Shown piece by piece: positions 1 through 8,496 of a stretch of 64,000 bases of DNA. A model generated the notes under the pieces. The model saw only the letters and a program-made list of their open reading frames with translations, did not search any database and was not told the origin of the DNA. Positions within the stretch are counted from its first letter, which is position 1; the number at the start of each line of letters is the position of its first letter. Source of the stretch: an uncultured Saprospiraceae bacterium (GTDB lineage Bacteria > Bacteroidota > Bacteroidia > Chitinophagales > Saprospiraceae); NCBI GenBank assembly GCA_937980645.1, contig CALJPQ010000003.1, positions 62,001-126,000 on the forward strand, in the 5' to 3' direction. The position numbers and the translations under genes were made by a program.

Positions 1-3000
1 TCGGTGAATTCACAAAGTCGAGCGGGCTGGTAGAGCCGACCGGGGCCATGCCCAGCTGCACATTGATGTTGAAGATGACTGTGCCGTTCGGTACGCTCAC
101 CGGCGTGCCTGGGCTGGCCCAGAACACCGTCAGGAAGTTGCCCACCACGTTCAGGTTAAGCGTGCCAGGCAGCGCACCGGTGGCCGTAGCGCCGGTGATG
201 TTGCCCACCAAATTGTTGGCCACCTGCATGCTGAACGACATGCCGAGCATGCTTTGGAACTGATCTACCGTTACCGGTATTTGGATAGTGGCACCTTGCT
301 GGCCACCGCCCATGCCTGCAGTTATCGTGAGGCTGGGGCCGGGCTGTACGGTTACTGAGTCCGTATGTACACAGCCCGAGTTCAGGTCAGTAGCCGTTAC
401 GTAGTAAACGCCCGGAGGCAGGTTGGTGATGGTAGCCGTCGAGTCGCCCGTGCTCCACACGTATAGGAAGTTGCCCGAACCACCCGTAGCCACGGCCGTA
501 GCAGTGCCGTTATTAGCCCCCAGGAACGTCTCATTGGTGCTGCTCACGGCCAGAATAAAGCCGACACCGCTGCCCAACGATACTTGTACATTCACCGTGC
601 AGACGTTGGAGTTTCCGGAGTTGTCCACGACCGTCAGCGTTACGGAGTTGTTGCCTAAGTTCGTACAGTCAAACGTCGTTTTGCTCAGGAACATAGTGTC
701 GACGCCACAGTTGTCGGTGCTGCCCAGGTCAATATCTTGCGGCTTGAGTGTGGCCATACCGTTCGAGCCCAGCGAGATAATGACATTATTGTTGCAAATG
801 ACCGTAGGCTTACTGTCGTCAATAACGACGAGGATCACGGAGTCCTGGCCTGTGTTCCCACATGGGTCAGTGGCAGTGAAAACGATCTTATAAATGCCAG
901 CCTCATAGTTGCCGCTGGCAATAGTAGTGCCGTTGCCTTGCGGAGCGTTGTTTGTTATCGTCATTTCAGACACCGGTGCGCAATCCACTAAGAAGCTGGT
1001 AATGTCCAGCGTTACCGGGATAAGACAGCTATCGGTATTCGTGAAGTTCGACGATTTTACCGTAATCGTGTCGGGTAGTCCCGGGAACGTCGGCGGCGTA
1101 TTGTCTATCACCGTAATCGTATTGGTGTGTACTGTTTGGTTGCCACACTCATCTACGGCCGAGCGCGTGCGCTGGATGGTGTAACTATACTTACCGCACG
1201 GTCCCATGGCCTTAGCAATGGTATCCTGCACAAAAGTTACGCTCACAAAAGCAGTACAGTTGTCGGATGCCGTTACTACAGTGGGCGGCGTCATGGTCTG
1301 GTCGCACGAAATGGTTGTATTAGGCGGATACTGAGACAGAACAGGCGCTACCGTATCTATCACCGAGAATATCTGCACACACGTAGCAGCGTTGCCCGCC
1401 AGGTCAGTTACCTTCCAGATGCGTTTAAGCAAATAGCAGGCGATGTTGAGCGAGTCGTTGTTCGCCTCTTCCACATCCTCATAGCTAATGGCCAGATTGC
1501 CCGGGCAGTTGTCGTCCACGGAGATAGTACCATGGACACTGGGCAGCAGGCTATCGGTGCATACAACAGTTTTATCACTCGGGCAGAGCGTAATAGTTGG
1601 GTTGACATTGTCCTGAATGACGATGTACGTCTCACACATAGACATGTTACCTGCCAGATCAGTTACGAACAGCCTGACCGGATGCTGCGTAACGCCGTCG
1701 GCATCGGCGCAGTCGTAAGTCAGCGTGTTGCTCGGCGTTTGGAGCGGGAACTTATCCAAGCGCTGAATTTTGAGATTAAGCGACCCTGGGCAATTGTCGT
1801 AGCTGTTGTTGTTGAACTGCGCTGTGGTTACCACTACAAAGCCGGAGGGCTGCAGGCTGGCACTCACACCGTTGATGCACACAGCAGTGGGCGATGTACC
1901 GTCCTTAACGACGACCACTACCGTCTTTGTTTGCGAGTTGCCCGTTACGTCCGTGGCCGTAAAAACGACCGTATGCGTGCCCACCGTAAAGAGGGCACTC
2001 AGGTTACCGCCGTCACCAGGCTCTTTGTTGTTGGTTACCGTCAGGTCGGCGCCTGTGGCGCAGTCTGTTACGAAGGGCAGGACGTTAATGTTCACTGTGT
2101 CATCGCAGGTAGTGCGGTTAGGTCCTGTAGTTACGGTAACCGTATCGGGTGCGCCAACAAACTGCGGCTTCTTCGTGTCCTTGATGGTGATGGTCTGGCT
2201 CACGGTTACGGAGTTACCCGATCCGTCAGCCGTTGTCCAGGTGCGCGTAATGGTGTAGTTGTACTTCTGGAAGCCCGAAGGCGTCTGCGTCGAAGTTTGC
2301 GTTGCCGTTACCGGATACGTACCGGCGCAGTTGTCGGAAGCGATCAGCTGGGGTGGCGCCGGGATGGTATCGCAAGCTTCGAGGGTAACGTTGGCCGGCA
2401 CGCCGCTAATCACCGGTGGAGTTACGTCGCGCACGGTAACGGTCGTGGTGCAGGTGGCCGGATTGTTCTTGTGGTCGCGAACGGTGAGCGTTACTGTAGT
2501 AGCACCTAAGTGTGAGCAGTTGACCGTGTCGGGCGAGACGCTGAAGGTCAGCGGGCCGCAATTGTTGGGGTCAAAGCTTCCGTTGTTGAGCATGGAGGCG
2601 CTAATGGGCGCCTTGCCCGTCGTTGGGTGCAGGTCCACCGTCAGGTTAGGCACACAGATAGCCACGGGCGGGAACACGTCGTTGAGCACCGTGATGTTCT
2701 GCGGCTGTGTGCTGATGTTGCCGTTGCCGTCATTATACACCCACGTGATGACGTAGTTGCCCGGGTTGAGCTGGTACGACGGCGGGTTAGTGTTCAGAAA
2801 CGTACCTACGGGCGTCGAGGGTGTACCATAGATGGTATCGGCTGAGGGGTTGCACGGGTCGAGAGCTTTGGGCGCAAACACAATTAGCGTACCGCAGGAG
2901 TCAATCAGATCGGGCAACGTGGCTACTACCGGTATGGGAGCCTGACCATCCTGGAGCGTTACCGTAAACGAGCATGTTGAGGTGTTGTAGCCATCGTTTC

Positions 3001-6000
3001 CTGTGATCGTAAGGCTAAACTGGTCGCCAGCGGCTGGCGAGTTCGGCGCGAAAATAGTGCCCAGAGTAGTGCCAGGCGGTATGCTCTGTGTCAGCGTTAC
3101 GTTGCTGGGGCAGTTGTCTGATACCGACACTAAGTTGGTATAATTCGGAATAGCTGCCGACGGGCAAGTGGCTACCAGATTCTGATTGGGTGGGCACGTT
3201 AACGTAGGTGCCTGCGTATCCTGAATGTGCACCGTAAAGGAACACGTACTCTTGTTGCCATTCGCGTCCGTAGCCGTATAGCTAACCGTCGTGATGCCTA
3301 CCGGAAACTGCGCCGAAGGGAAGATCTGGAAGCTGAGGAAAGCGTTGTAATTGAACGGATTGGTCAGGTTGATGGCCGACTGCACCGTCGGGTTGCTGAT
3401 GCTTTCCGTCACAGTAAAGCCTAAGCAGTCCTCCACGCTACCGAAGAATATAATATTGGGGCGCGCCCACGTGAACAGGTTCGAGCAGGCGCCCGTGGTG
3501 TTGGGCAACACGTAGGTTTTGCCGCACAACGTGTCATAGCCGTTCGTGAATACAGGCGCCTGAGTGTCGGTAACCACCACCAACACCGTCGCGGAGGCCG
3601 TGTTGTTGCATTCGTCGGTTACAATCCAGGTAACCACAGTGTTGCCGATAGGCCAATGCCCAAAAGGAATAACAGCACCCGGCGTGGGAATGACGACGTC
3701 CATATATCCATAGTCGGGTGTCGGGTAATCAATCGTATATTTAATATCCAGCACACCGAAGGTAGTGCAGTTGTCCGAAACACTGTCCTGCGTCAGTTGC
3801 AGCGTTAGCGGTGCATCGCAGAAGTTGGGATTGTCGGTTTCGATGTGAATGACGCTCTGGATGTTGAAGACCGGTTTTTGGCTGTCCTTGACGACGATGG
3901 TTTGCGACGCTGTGTTCGTATTGCCTGAGGCGTCGCTCACCTGCCACGTGCGTATAATGCTATAAGCATTCGAGCATCCACCCGGTACCGTTACATCAGT
4001 TAGCAGCGTCAGGGCGGGCGAAGGATCACAGTTGTCGGCAATGCCTGTGGGCGTGCCTGTATTAGAGGGAGCGGTGGACTCGTCGCATTCAATCGTCACG
4101 TTAGCCGGTGCGGTAATGGTCGGCGGTGTAACGTCGCGCACCAGCGAAATTTGGGTACATGTGGCAGTATTGCCGGCCACGTCCGTTACGCGCAGCGTCA
4201 GCAGGCGGTTGCCCAGGTGCGCGCAGGTGAAGTTGAACGACGGCGCAAACGGCCCGTTATCCACCGAGATAGCGTAGCTGAGGTTACACAGCGGTGAGGT
4301 GTTGTCTGTGCTGGCGTTGTTTACTGTTACCGCTGCCACGGTGAAATTTCCCGTAGCATCTAAGTCGATAAAAGGTAGGACGTTACAGCTGGCCACCGGC
4401 TTGATGGTATCAGTCACTGTAACGGTAGCTACGCAGGTGGCCGTGTTGCCCGAGCCGTCGGTGATTTGCAGCGTGTAGTTGTTCGGGCCTAAGTCTTCGC
4501 AATCGTAGGTTGCGGCCGGGGAAGTAAAGCTGAAGAAGCAGTTATCCGTGCTGAAGTTGTTGACCTGGCTGGGATTGACCGTAACCGTTCCGAAGTTGTT
4601 CAGGTAAACGGTGATGTTTTTGCACTGAGCATTGGGCGCCTGCGTGTCCACGACGTTGACGTTGAACGTGTGTACACGCACGTTGCCGGCGCCGTCAATG
4701 GCCGTGTAGGTTACCGTCGTAATGCCGAAGGGGAAGAAAGAGCCGGGCGTATGCGTTTTGGATACCGTTACCGGCGGTGTGCAGGCGTCCGCAAACGTCG
4801 GCTCCGTCCATGTAGCCTGAGCCGTGCAGCCGCCGAGGTTGGCATTCACGTTGATGGTCGAGTTGGGCGCTTGGCCCGTGCCCGTCCAGTCGGGCGGGGT
4901 GTTATCGGCCACATTTACCGAGAAGTTGCACACGGCGTTGTTGCCCGAGGCGTCGGTAATGGTATAGGTTACCGTCGTTACGCCCGAGTTGAAGGCCTGG
5001 GTCGGCGGAACGGAGCCTGTACCCGACGCCACCGTGGCGCCTGTCAGCTGCCAGCTCACCGTAGCCCCTGGGCAGTTGTCGAAGTATTGTCCGGGCGACA
5101 GCGGTGCCACGCCCGGGTTCATGTCAATGCCCGCTACGCCTATAGCTGTGCAGCCCATGTTGGTCGTTACCGTCTTGTTGCCCGGGCAGAGTACCGTAGG
5201 TGTAATGTTGTCCACCACGTCCACGCTAGAGGTACACGTCGAGGTGTTCCCGGCCAGGTCTAAGGCTGTCAACGTAACCGTGTGTAGCCCTGTCAGGTCG
5301 GCACAGGTAAAGAACGTCAGGTCAATGGTCAGCTCGTCCAGACCGCAGTTATCGAAAGAACCGTTGTCCACCTGGCTGGCCGTCAGCGTAGCATTCCCGC
5401 TGGCGTTCAAAGGCAACGTAATGACGCCGGGTTTGCACTTGGCTACTGGCGGTACGTTTTCCAGTACGGCCACTACAATGGAGTCCACTGTCTTGTTACC
5501 GGCGGCGTCTGCCCAGGTGTAGTAAATGACCGTCTGGCCCACCGGGAAGGATAGCGTGGCGGCCGCGCCAAAGAAGATGGCCATGCGTCCGGAGAAAGGA
5601 TTGAAGGCCGGCAGAGAAGTGAAGAATGTCGGATCCACAACCCCATTCACCACTGCCGGCCCCTCCGTCAGCGTTACGGGCGGAGTGCAGTCGGGTGGGT
5701 TGTGGAAGAAAAAGCCGGGATACTCGTATGTAACCGTCTTTGAACAGTCGCCCGGCGTTACGTTCACCGTGATGACCTGGCTGGCGGGCAGCGGCGCTAC
5801 CGGGCCGGCAGGCGCCAGGCTATCCTTTACGGTAATGCTTACCGAACAGGTCGTGGTGTTGGTTGCCGCATCTTCGGCCTCCCAGATGATGACCGTTGTG
5901 CCTAAGAGAAATACCGCCCCGTTGAGGGTGCTTCCGCTATTATAGTCATTGGTAATGGAAGATACCGGCGGGCAGTTGTCCGTAGCCGTAGCATCCAGCA

Positions 6001-7195
6001 CAGTGCCCGCAACCGTATAGTCGCAGGTAAACGGCCCCGTCGCCGCCACCGTGATGGAAGGCGGGCAAGTGATGGCAGGAGGTTCCATATCCACTACTGT
6101 TATGGTGAACGCACAAGTTTTAGTGTTGCCCCCCGCGTCGCTGGCTTCCATAGTAACGGTCGTAACGCCCAGTGGGAAAGTCGCCGAAATAGTGTCGTTG
6201 ATGCCCGTCAGGGGGGAGAGGGCAGGCGAGGCGCCCGGTGCCGACCAGGTTACCTGTGTTACGGCGCAGTTGTCCGAATGCGTGGCAATCAAGTTAGGGA
6301 TGTAGCGGGTGCACACGCCTACGTCCGTAGCATAGATATTGCTGGGCGGGCAGGTGATGCTCGGATCTTCGTCGTCGCTCACCGTTACGGTAGTGGTGGT
6401 GCTGAAGCGGAACGTTCCTCTCTCATACACATAATAGGTAACGGTCGTCGTACCAACGTAGAAGGTATCCTGGCCGGCGTCCCACACCGGTGGGAAGGGG
6501 AACACCAAAGGCGCAGGAGTTTCTCCTTTAGTTGTAGCTCCAGAGAGTGTGTAAGTTACGCTGATGGAGTCTAAGCAATTGTCCTCGAAGCAGCCCGTGC
6601 CTGGGGAAAGCCCGCAAAAGCCCGGCAGCTCTCCGTTGATGGCGATATCCTGGCCACTCCAGGTGTTGATGTCGTGTACCCAACAGTCCACATTGCCGTC
6701 GTCGGAGGTGTTGGCAACAGCGGTGGGTACAGGGTTCATCATGACCGGTAAGGTGTTGTCCAGGATACTTACCTGCAGGCGCACCGCCTGGCTTTCGCCA
6801 AAGGGGTTCATGCTCATATTGCCGCTCGTCCCGTCGTTGATGGCTACCCAAATCGTAAAGGGCGTCCCAGTATGCGAGCAGTCGAAGTACAGAATGGCAG
6901 GGCTCATTGGGTCGAAAAAGACCGTCTTAAGCGAATCTGCATAAAAGCGCACATGGTCATCGCTGACCGGCGTACACGGAGCGGCACTAGTCACCCCGGC
7001 GCCAACGACCACGTTGTAGTCCAGGGTAGCTGTGCCGAGCAGCGGGTCTAAGGTGATGTTAATGGGCACCGGATTGGGAAAGCCCGGCCATGTGATCGAG
7101 CAAGGCTGAGCGTGCAGTTTTGCTGCACTGACGAGCAAAAAAGCCAAAGGCGTGACTGCTCCAAGCAGCCAGCGCCGCGTCGAGGTACTGTTCAT
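1..7195 (-). CDS. Giant HYR-repeat surface protein (partial, C-terminus outside window)
   Basis: The frame opened by the ATG at 7195 reads without a recognised stop to the window edge, giving about 2398 residues. Residues 1-28 form a signal peptide ending near LHAQ. After an N-terminal region of about 240 residues there are about 21 consecutive Ig-like HYR modules (roughly residues 272-2207). Each closes with a pattern such as TTVTYTATDxxGNxxxCxFxVxVxD followed by xxPP, and most contain a DNC motif. A SprB-type repeat follows (about 2210-2290, with GGSGNFLYVWSTGD), then a cohesin-like module running off the edge. Such proteins are extracellular and normally end in a T9SS or gliding-type sorting domain; that end is not visible here. 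Its role is probably adhesion, matrix or surface coat, but no ligand can be named. Several long ORFs on the other strand are mirror frames of this gene. The family call is firm; function is open. Confidence 0.9.
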   Translation of the reverse strand, partial: MNSTSTRRWLLGAVTPLAFLLVSAAKLHAQPCSITWPGFPNPVPINITLDPLLGTATLDYNVVVGAGVTSAAPCTPVSDDHVRFYADSLKTVFFDPMSPAILYFDCSHTGTPFTIWVAINDGTSGNMSMNPFGESQAVRLQVSILDNTLPVMMNPVPTAVANTSDDGNVDCWVHDINTWSGQDIAINGELPGFCGLSPGTGCFEDNCLDSISVTYTLSGATTKGETPAPLVFPFPPVWDAGQDTFYVGTTTVTYYVYERGTFRFSTTTTVTVSDDEDPSITCPPSNIYATDVGVCTRYIPNLIATHSDNCAVTQVTWSAPGASPALSPLTGINDTISATFPLGVTTVTMEASDAGGNTKTCAFTITVVDMEPPAITCPPSITVAATGPFTCDYTVAGTVLDATATDNCPPVSSITNDYNSGSTLNGAVFLLGTTVIIWEAEDAATNTTTCSVSITVKDSLAPAGPVAPLPASQVITVNVTPGDCSKTVTYEYPGFFFHNPPDCTPPVTLTEGPAVVNGVVDPTFFTSLPAFNPFSGRMAIFFGAAATLSFPVGQTVIYYTWADAAGNKTVDSIVVAVLENVPPVAKCKPGVITLPLNASGNATLTASQVDNGSFDNCGLDELTIDLTFFTCADLTGLHTVTLTALDLAGNTSTCTSSVDVVDNITPTVLCPGNKTVTTNMGCTAIGVAGIDMNPGVAPLSPGQYFDNCPGATVSWQLTGATVASGTGSVPPTQAFNSGVTTVTYTITDASGNNAVCNFSVNVADNTPPDWTGTGQAPNSTINVNANLGGCTAQATWTEPTFADACTPPVTVSKTHTPGSFFPFGITTVTYTAIDGAGNVRVHTFNVNVVDTQAPNAQCKNITVYLNNFGTVTVNPSQVNNFSTDNCFFSFTSPAATYDCEDLGPNNYTLQITDGSGNTATCVATVTVTDTIKPVASCNVLPFIDLDATGNFTVAAVTVNNASTDNTSPLCNLSYAISVDNGPFAPSFNFTCAHLGNRLLTLRVTDVAGNTATCTQISLVRDVTPPTITAPANVTIECDESTAPSNTGTPTGIADNCDPSPALTLLTDVTVPGGCSNAYSIIRTWQVSDASGNTNTASQTIVVKDSQKPVFNIQSVIHIETDNPNFCDAPLTLQLTQDSVSDNCTTFGVLDIKYTIDYPTPDYGYMDVVIPTPGAVIPFGHWPIGNTVVTWIVTDECNNTASATVLVVVTDTQAPVFTNGYDTLCGKTYVLPNTTGACSNLFTWARPNIIFFGSVEDCLGFTVTESISNPTVQSAINLTNPFNYNAFLSFQIFPSAQFPVGITTVSYTATDANGNKSTCSFTVHIQDTQAPTLTCPPNQNLVATCPSAAIPNYTNLVSVSDNCPSNVTLTQSIPPGTTLGTIFAPNSPAAGDQFSLTITGNDGYNTSTCSFTVTLQDGQAPIPVVATLPDLIDSCGTLIVFAPKALDPCNPSADTIYGTPSTPVGTFLNTNPPSYQLNPGNYVITWVYNDGNGNISTQPQNITVLNDVFPPVAICVPNLTVDLHPTTGKAPISASMLNNGSFDPNNCGPLTFSVSPDTVNCSHLGATTVTLTVRDHKNNPATCTTTVTVRDVTPPVISGVPANVTLEACDTIPAPPQLIASDNCAGTYPVTATQTSTQTPSGFQKYNYTITRTWTTADGSGNSVTVSQTITIKDTKKPQFVGAPDTVTVTTGPNRTTCDDTVNINVLPFVTDCATGADLTVTNNKEPGDGGNLSALFTVGTHTVVFTATDVTGNSQTKTVVVVVKDGTSPTAVCINGVSASLQPSGFVVVTTAQFNNNSYDNCPGSLNLKIQRLDKFPLQTPSNTLTYDCADADGVTQHPVRLFVTDLAGNMSMCETYIVIQDNVNPTITLCPSDKTVVCTDSLLPSVHGTISVDDNCPGNLAISYEDVEEANNDSLNIACYLLKRIWKVTDLAGNAATCVQIFSVIDTVAPVLSQYPPNTTISCDQTMTPPTVVTASDNCTAFVSVTFVQDTIAKAMGPCGKYSYTIQRTRSAVDECGNQTVHTNTITVIDNTPPTFPGLPDTITVKSSNFTNTDSCLIPVTLDITSFLVDCAPVSEMTITNNAPQGNGTTIASGNYEAGIYKIVFTATDPCGNTGQDSVILVVIDDSKPTVICNNNVIISLGSNGMATLKPQDIDLGSTDNCGVDTMFLSKTTFDCTNLGNNSVTLTVVDNSGNSNVCTVNVQVSLGSGVGFILAVSSTNETFLGANNGTATAVATGGSGNFLYVWSTGDSTATITNLPPGVYYVTATDLNSGCVHTDSVTVQPGPSLTITAGMGGGQQGATIQIPVTVDQFQSMLGMSFSMQVANNLVGNITGATATGALPGTLNLNVVGNFLTVFWASPGTPVSVPNGTVIFNINVQLGMAPVGSTSPLDFVNSP

Positions 7196-7744
7196 GGTAG
7201 TAAAAATTGAGGATAAGGGAAGGAAAACAGAGGTGAGAACTCGGGTTGTGGGTACCGTTTTGCGCATCGAGTGTGATCGGTTTGGTAGGAAAATGTTGTT
7301 TTACAGCAGAAATAAGCATCTACGTGAACGACTTCACTGGAGATGTACACGGGAAAAACCTTCTGCATCACAACCGACCGCAGGACAACGGATTAAGGAT
7401 TAAAAAACGGGCGCAAGGTTACAGCGAAAACGCCAAACGCAAGTGCTCGGATTTTCTTCGCAAAAGAAAAGGCTCCGGTAAGGAGCGACAAAGAAGCCCC
7501 AAAAGAGACTCTTCGCCTGTGCGCCCAAAAAGCGTTTGTCGCCTATCGGCCAAAAATTGTACCAATTCGGCGACCAACGCCCGCTAAACGGAGAGTTTAA
7601 CACACGTGGCCCGGGCGTCAGCAGCCCTACCCTTTTTTCAAAAAAATTGACTATCAAGCATTTAAAACCTGACCATGACGACGGTTAACGGATATGTCTG
7701 GCGAGCGCTCCGGTTTTTCAACCTGTAGGGGAAATTGCACCGTA

Positions 7745-7957
7745 GAGGTGTCGCCTCTTCGCGCCTCAAGACGATACGTCGGGCGAGGCGATATCTCCTT
7801 CCGGCAGGTGTCGTCTCAGAAGAGCCGAGCGGTATCGTTTCAGGAAGAGGCGTGAGGTGTCGTTTCGGGGAGTGTGTTTTCGAGATGTCGCCTTATCGTG
7901 CCTCGAAGACGACACCTCCCCTGAGGCGACATCTCCCTTTCGGGAGGTGTCGCCTCA
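7745..7957. repeat. Multi-hairpin block of GAGGTGTCGCCTC-type palindromes
   Basis: The segment is built from alternating arms of the type GAGGTGTCGCCTC and GAGGCGACATCTCC, with linkers such as TTCTCGTGCCTCAAGACG between them. About two imperfect copies of an ~80-bp unit are present. The second is the better kept, with GAGATGTCGCC, GACGACACCTCC, GAGGCGACATCTCC and GGAGGTGTCGCCTC in order. The same unit recurs at 13501-13646. No protein is encoded. It could fold as a chain of stem-loops in RNA on either strand, like REP/BIME elements of other bacteria. Confidence 0.75.
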
Positions 7958-7961
7958 AATT

Positions 7962-8046
7962 CGTGGCTACTTTCTAACTGATCTTACGCAGGCGGGATAA
8001 AATGCTATCGTCCTCAGGCTGTAAGGTTGCCACGAATGCACGAATG
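7962..8046. repeat. ATTCGTGGC / GCCACGAAT inverted intergenic repeat
   Basis: ATTCGTGGC near 7962 and GCCACGAATGCACGAATG at 8031-8048 form an inverted pair about 60 bases apart. A degenerate relative (CACGAG...ACGAATTATTCG...TTCGTGGC) lies at about 55945-55985. Sequences of the type GCCACGAATNCACGAAT are a recurrent intergenic motif in many environmental bacterial genomes (recalled, not checked). Confidence 0.45.
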
Positions 8047-8066
8047 AGAGACGAATTGAAAACCCG

Positions 8067-8099
8067 GAGGCGACATCTCCTTTTGGGAAATGTCGCCTC
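8067..8099. repeat. Single GAGGCGACAT...ATGTCGCCTC hairpin
   Basis: The arms GAGGCGACAT (8067-8076) and ATGTCGCCTC (8090-8099) are perfect inverted repeats with a 13-base loop, followed by a run of A at 8100-8105. On the minus strand the hairpin is preceded by that A/T run, so it is not a textbook terminator in either direction. It belongs to the same family as the blocks at 7745 and 13501. Confidence 0.7.
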
Positions 8100-8106
8100 A
8101 AAAAAG

Positions 8107-8240
8107 CCCACAGGCTGTGGGATTTTCTTTTTTCACCCAAGAAAACGCAGGGAAACGCTGAGAAAGATACCTCCGCAGCCCTCTGCGATTTTTGAGCCTT
8201 TGCCTCACGGCTGCCTTGCAGAAGGTCAGTGAGTAACTTT
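8107..8240. repeat. ~130-bp interspersed element, copy 1
   Basis: This copy shares a colinear pattern with 28260-28400: CCC..AGGCT...GGATTTTCTTTTT.CACC, then AGAAAACGCAGGG or its variant, GCTG.GAAA.AT, GC..CCCTC.GCGA, a CTTT tract, and TTGCCTCACGG..GCCTTGC. The two copies differ by scattered substitutions and small indels, so they are old. No ORF is conserved between them. Both end shortly before a TAnnTTTG promoter box of a gene for an envelope or secreted protein. Confidence 0.6.
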
Positions 8241-8253
8241 TTGACACCCTCCC

Positions 8254-8285
8254 TTGCAAAAATGCAAGCATCTCCTGTATATTTG
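8254..8285 (+). promoter_or_regulatory. Bacteroidota-type promoter (TTG-N21-TATATTTG)
   Basis: TTG at 8254-8256 and TATATTTG at 8278-8285 match the -33/-7 arrangement of the Bacteroidota housekeeping sigma factor, with a 21-base spacer. The same 21-base spacing recurs at 42708-42739 and 48944-48975. The predicted transcript starts near 8291. That places ATG 8378 about 87 bases, and ATG 8497 about 206 bases, downstream. Confidence 0.6.
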
Positions 8286-8424
8286 CCATTGTATCGCCGC
8301 GTCGGCAGCTCAGGCCTGAATGAGCGCAGACCGGCACAGAAACCTTCATCTTTTCACCATTTAAACACTCGGTTACCATGAAACACTCTTCCCATCACCG
8401 AGCGCAAACCCCCTACAACCAAAT

Positions 8425-8463
8425 GCACGACGCACGACGCACGACGCACGACGCACGACGCAC
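8425..8463 (+). repeat. GCACGAC heptamer tandem repeat (5 full copies + GCAC)
   Basis: Five perfect copies of GCACGAC are followed by a partial copy. The array lies between ATG 8378 and the signal peptide of the 8497 gene. The unit length is not a multiple of three, so each gain or loss of a copy changes the frame. In the present state the frame from ATG 8378 meets TGA at 8465-8467 after 29 codons. One extra copy, or two fewer, would join ATG 8378 in frame to the downstream gene. Confidence 0.85.
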
Positions 8464-8496
8464 CTGAAAAATTGGGCAGCAAAGGTAGGGCTGTTT

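Larger units (their letters stand above)
7196..8377. other. Repeat-rich intergenic spacer, no convincing gene
   Basis: This 1.2-kb spacer separates the divergent HYR gene and the secreted protein at 8497. It holds the multi-hairpin block at 7745-7957, a GCCACGAAT-type repeat around 7962-8046, a single hairpin at 8067-8099, a ~130-bp interspersed element at 8107-8240 and a Bacteroidota-type promoter at 8254-8285. Short ORFs here have no start context and no recognisable protein features. The part from 7200 to 7740 shows nothing that could be assigned; no clear minus-strand TAnnTTTG box was found for the HYR gene. Confidence 0.6.

Noticed and set aside
1127..2509. 460-codon plus-strand ORF, with others at 423-893, 1806-2258, 4670-5263 and 4989-5522
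   Set aside because: They are mirror frames of the giant HYR gene on the minus strand; their translations are low-complexity and have no domain, while the minus frame shows regular HYR modules throughout.
1..7195. Regular spacing of similar motifs, considered as a CRISPR array or DNA tandem repeat
   Set aside because: The repetition is at protein level only; DNA of the modules is divergent and there are no constant direct repeats with unique spacers.
7400..7740. Stretch with short inverted repeats considered as an RNA gene or riboswitch
   Set aside because: No tRNA, known riboswitch core or conserved stem pattern could be recognised by eye.
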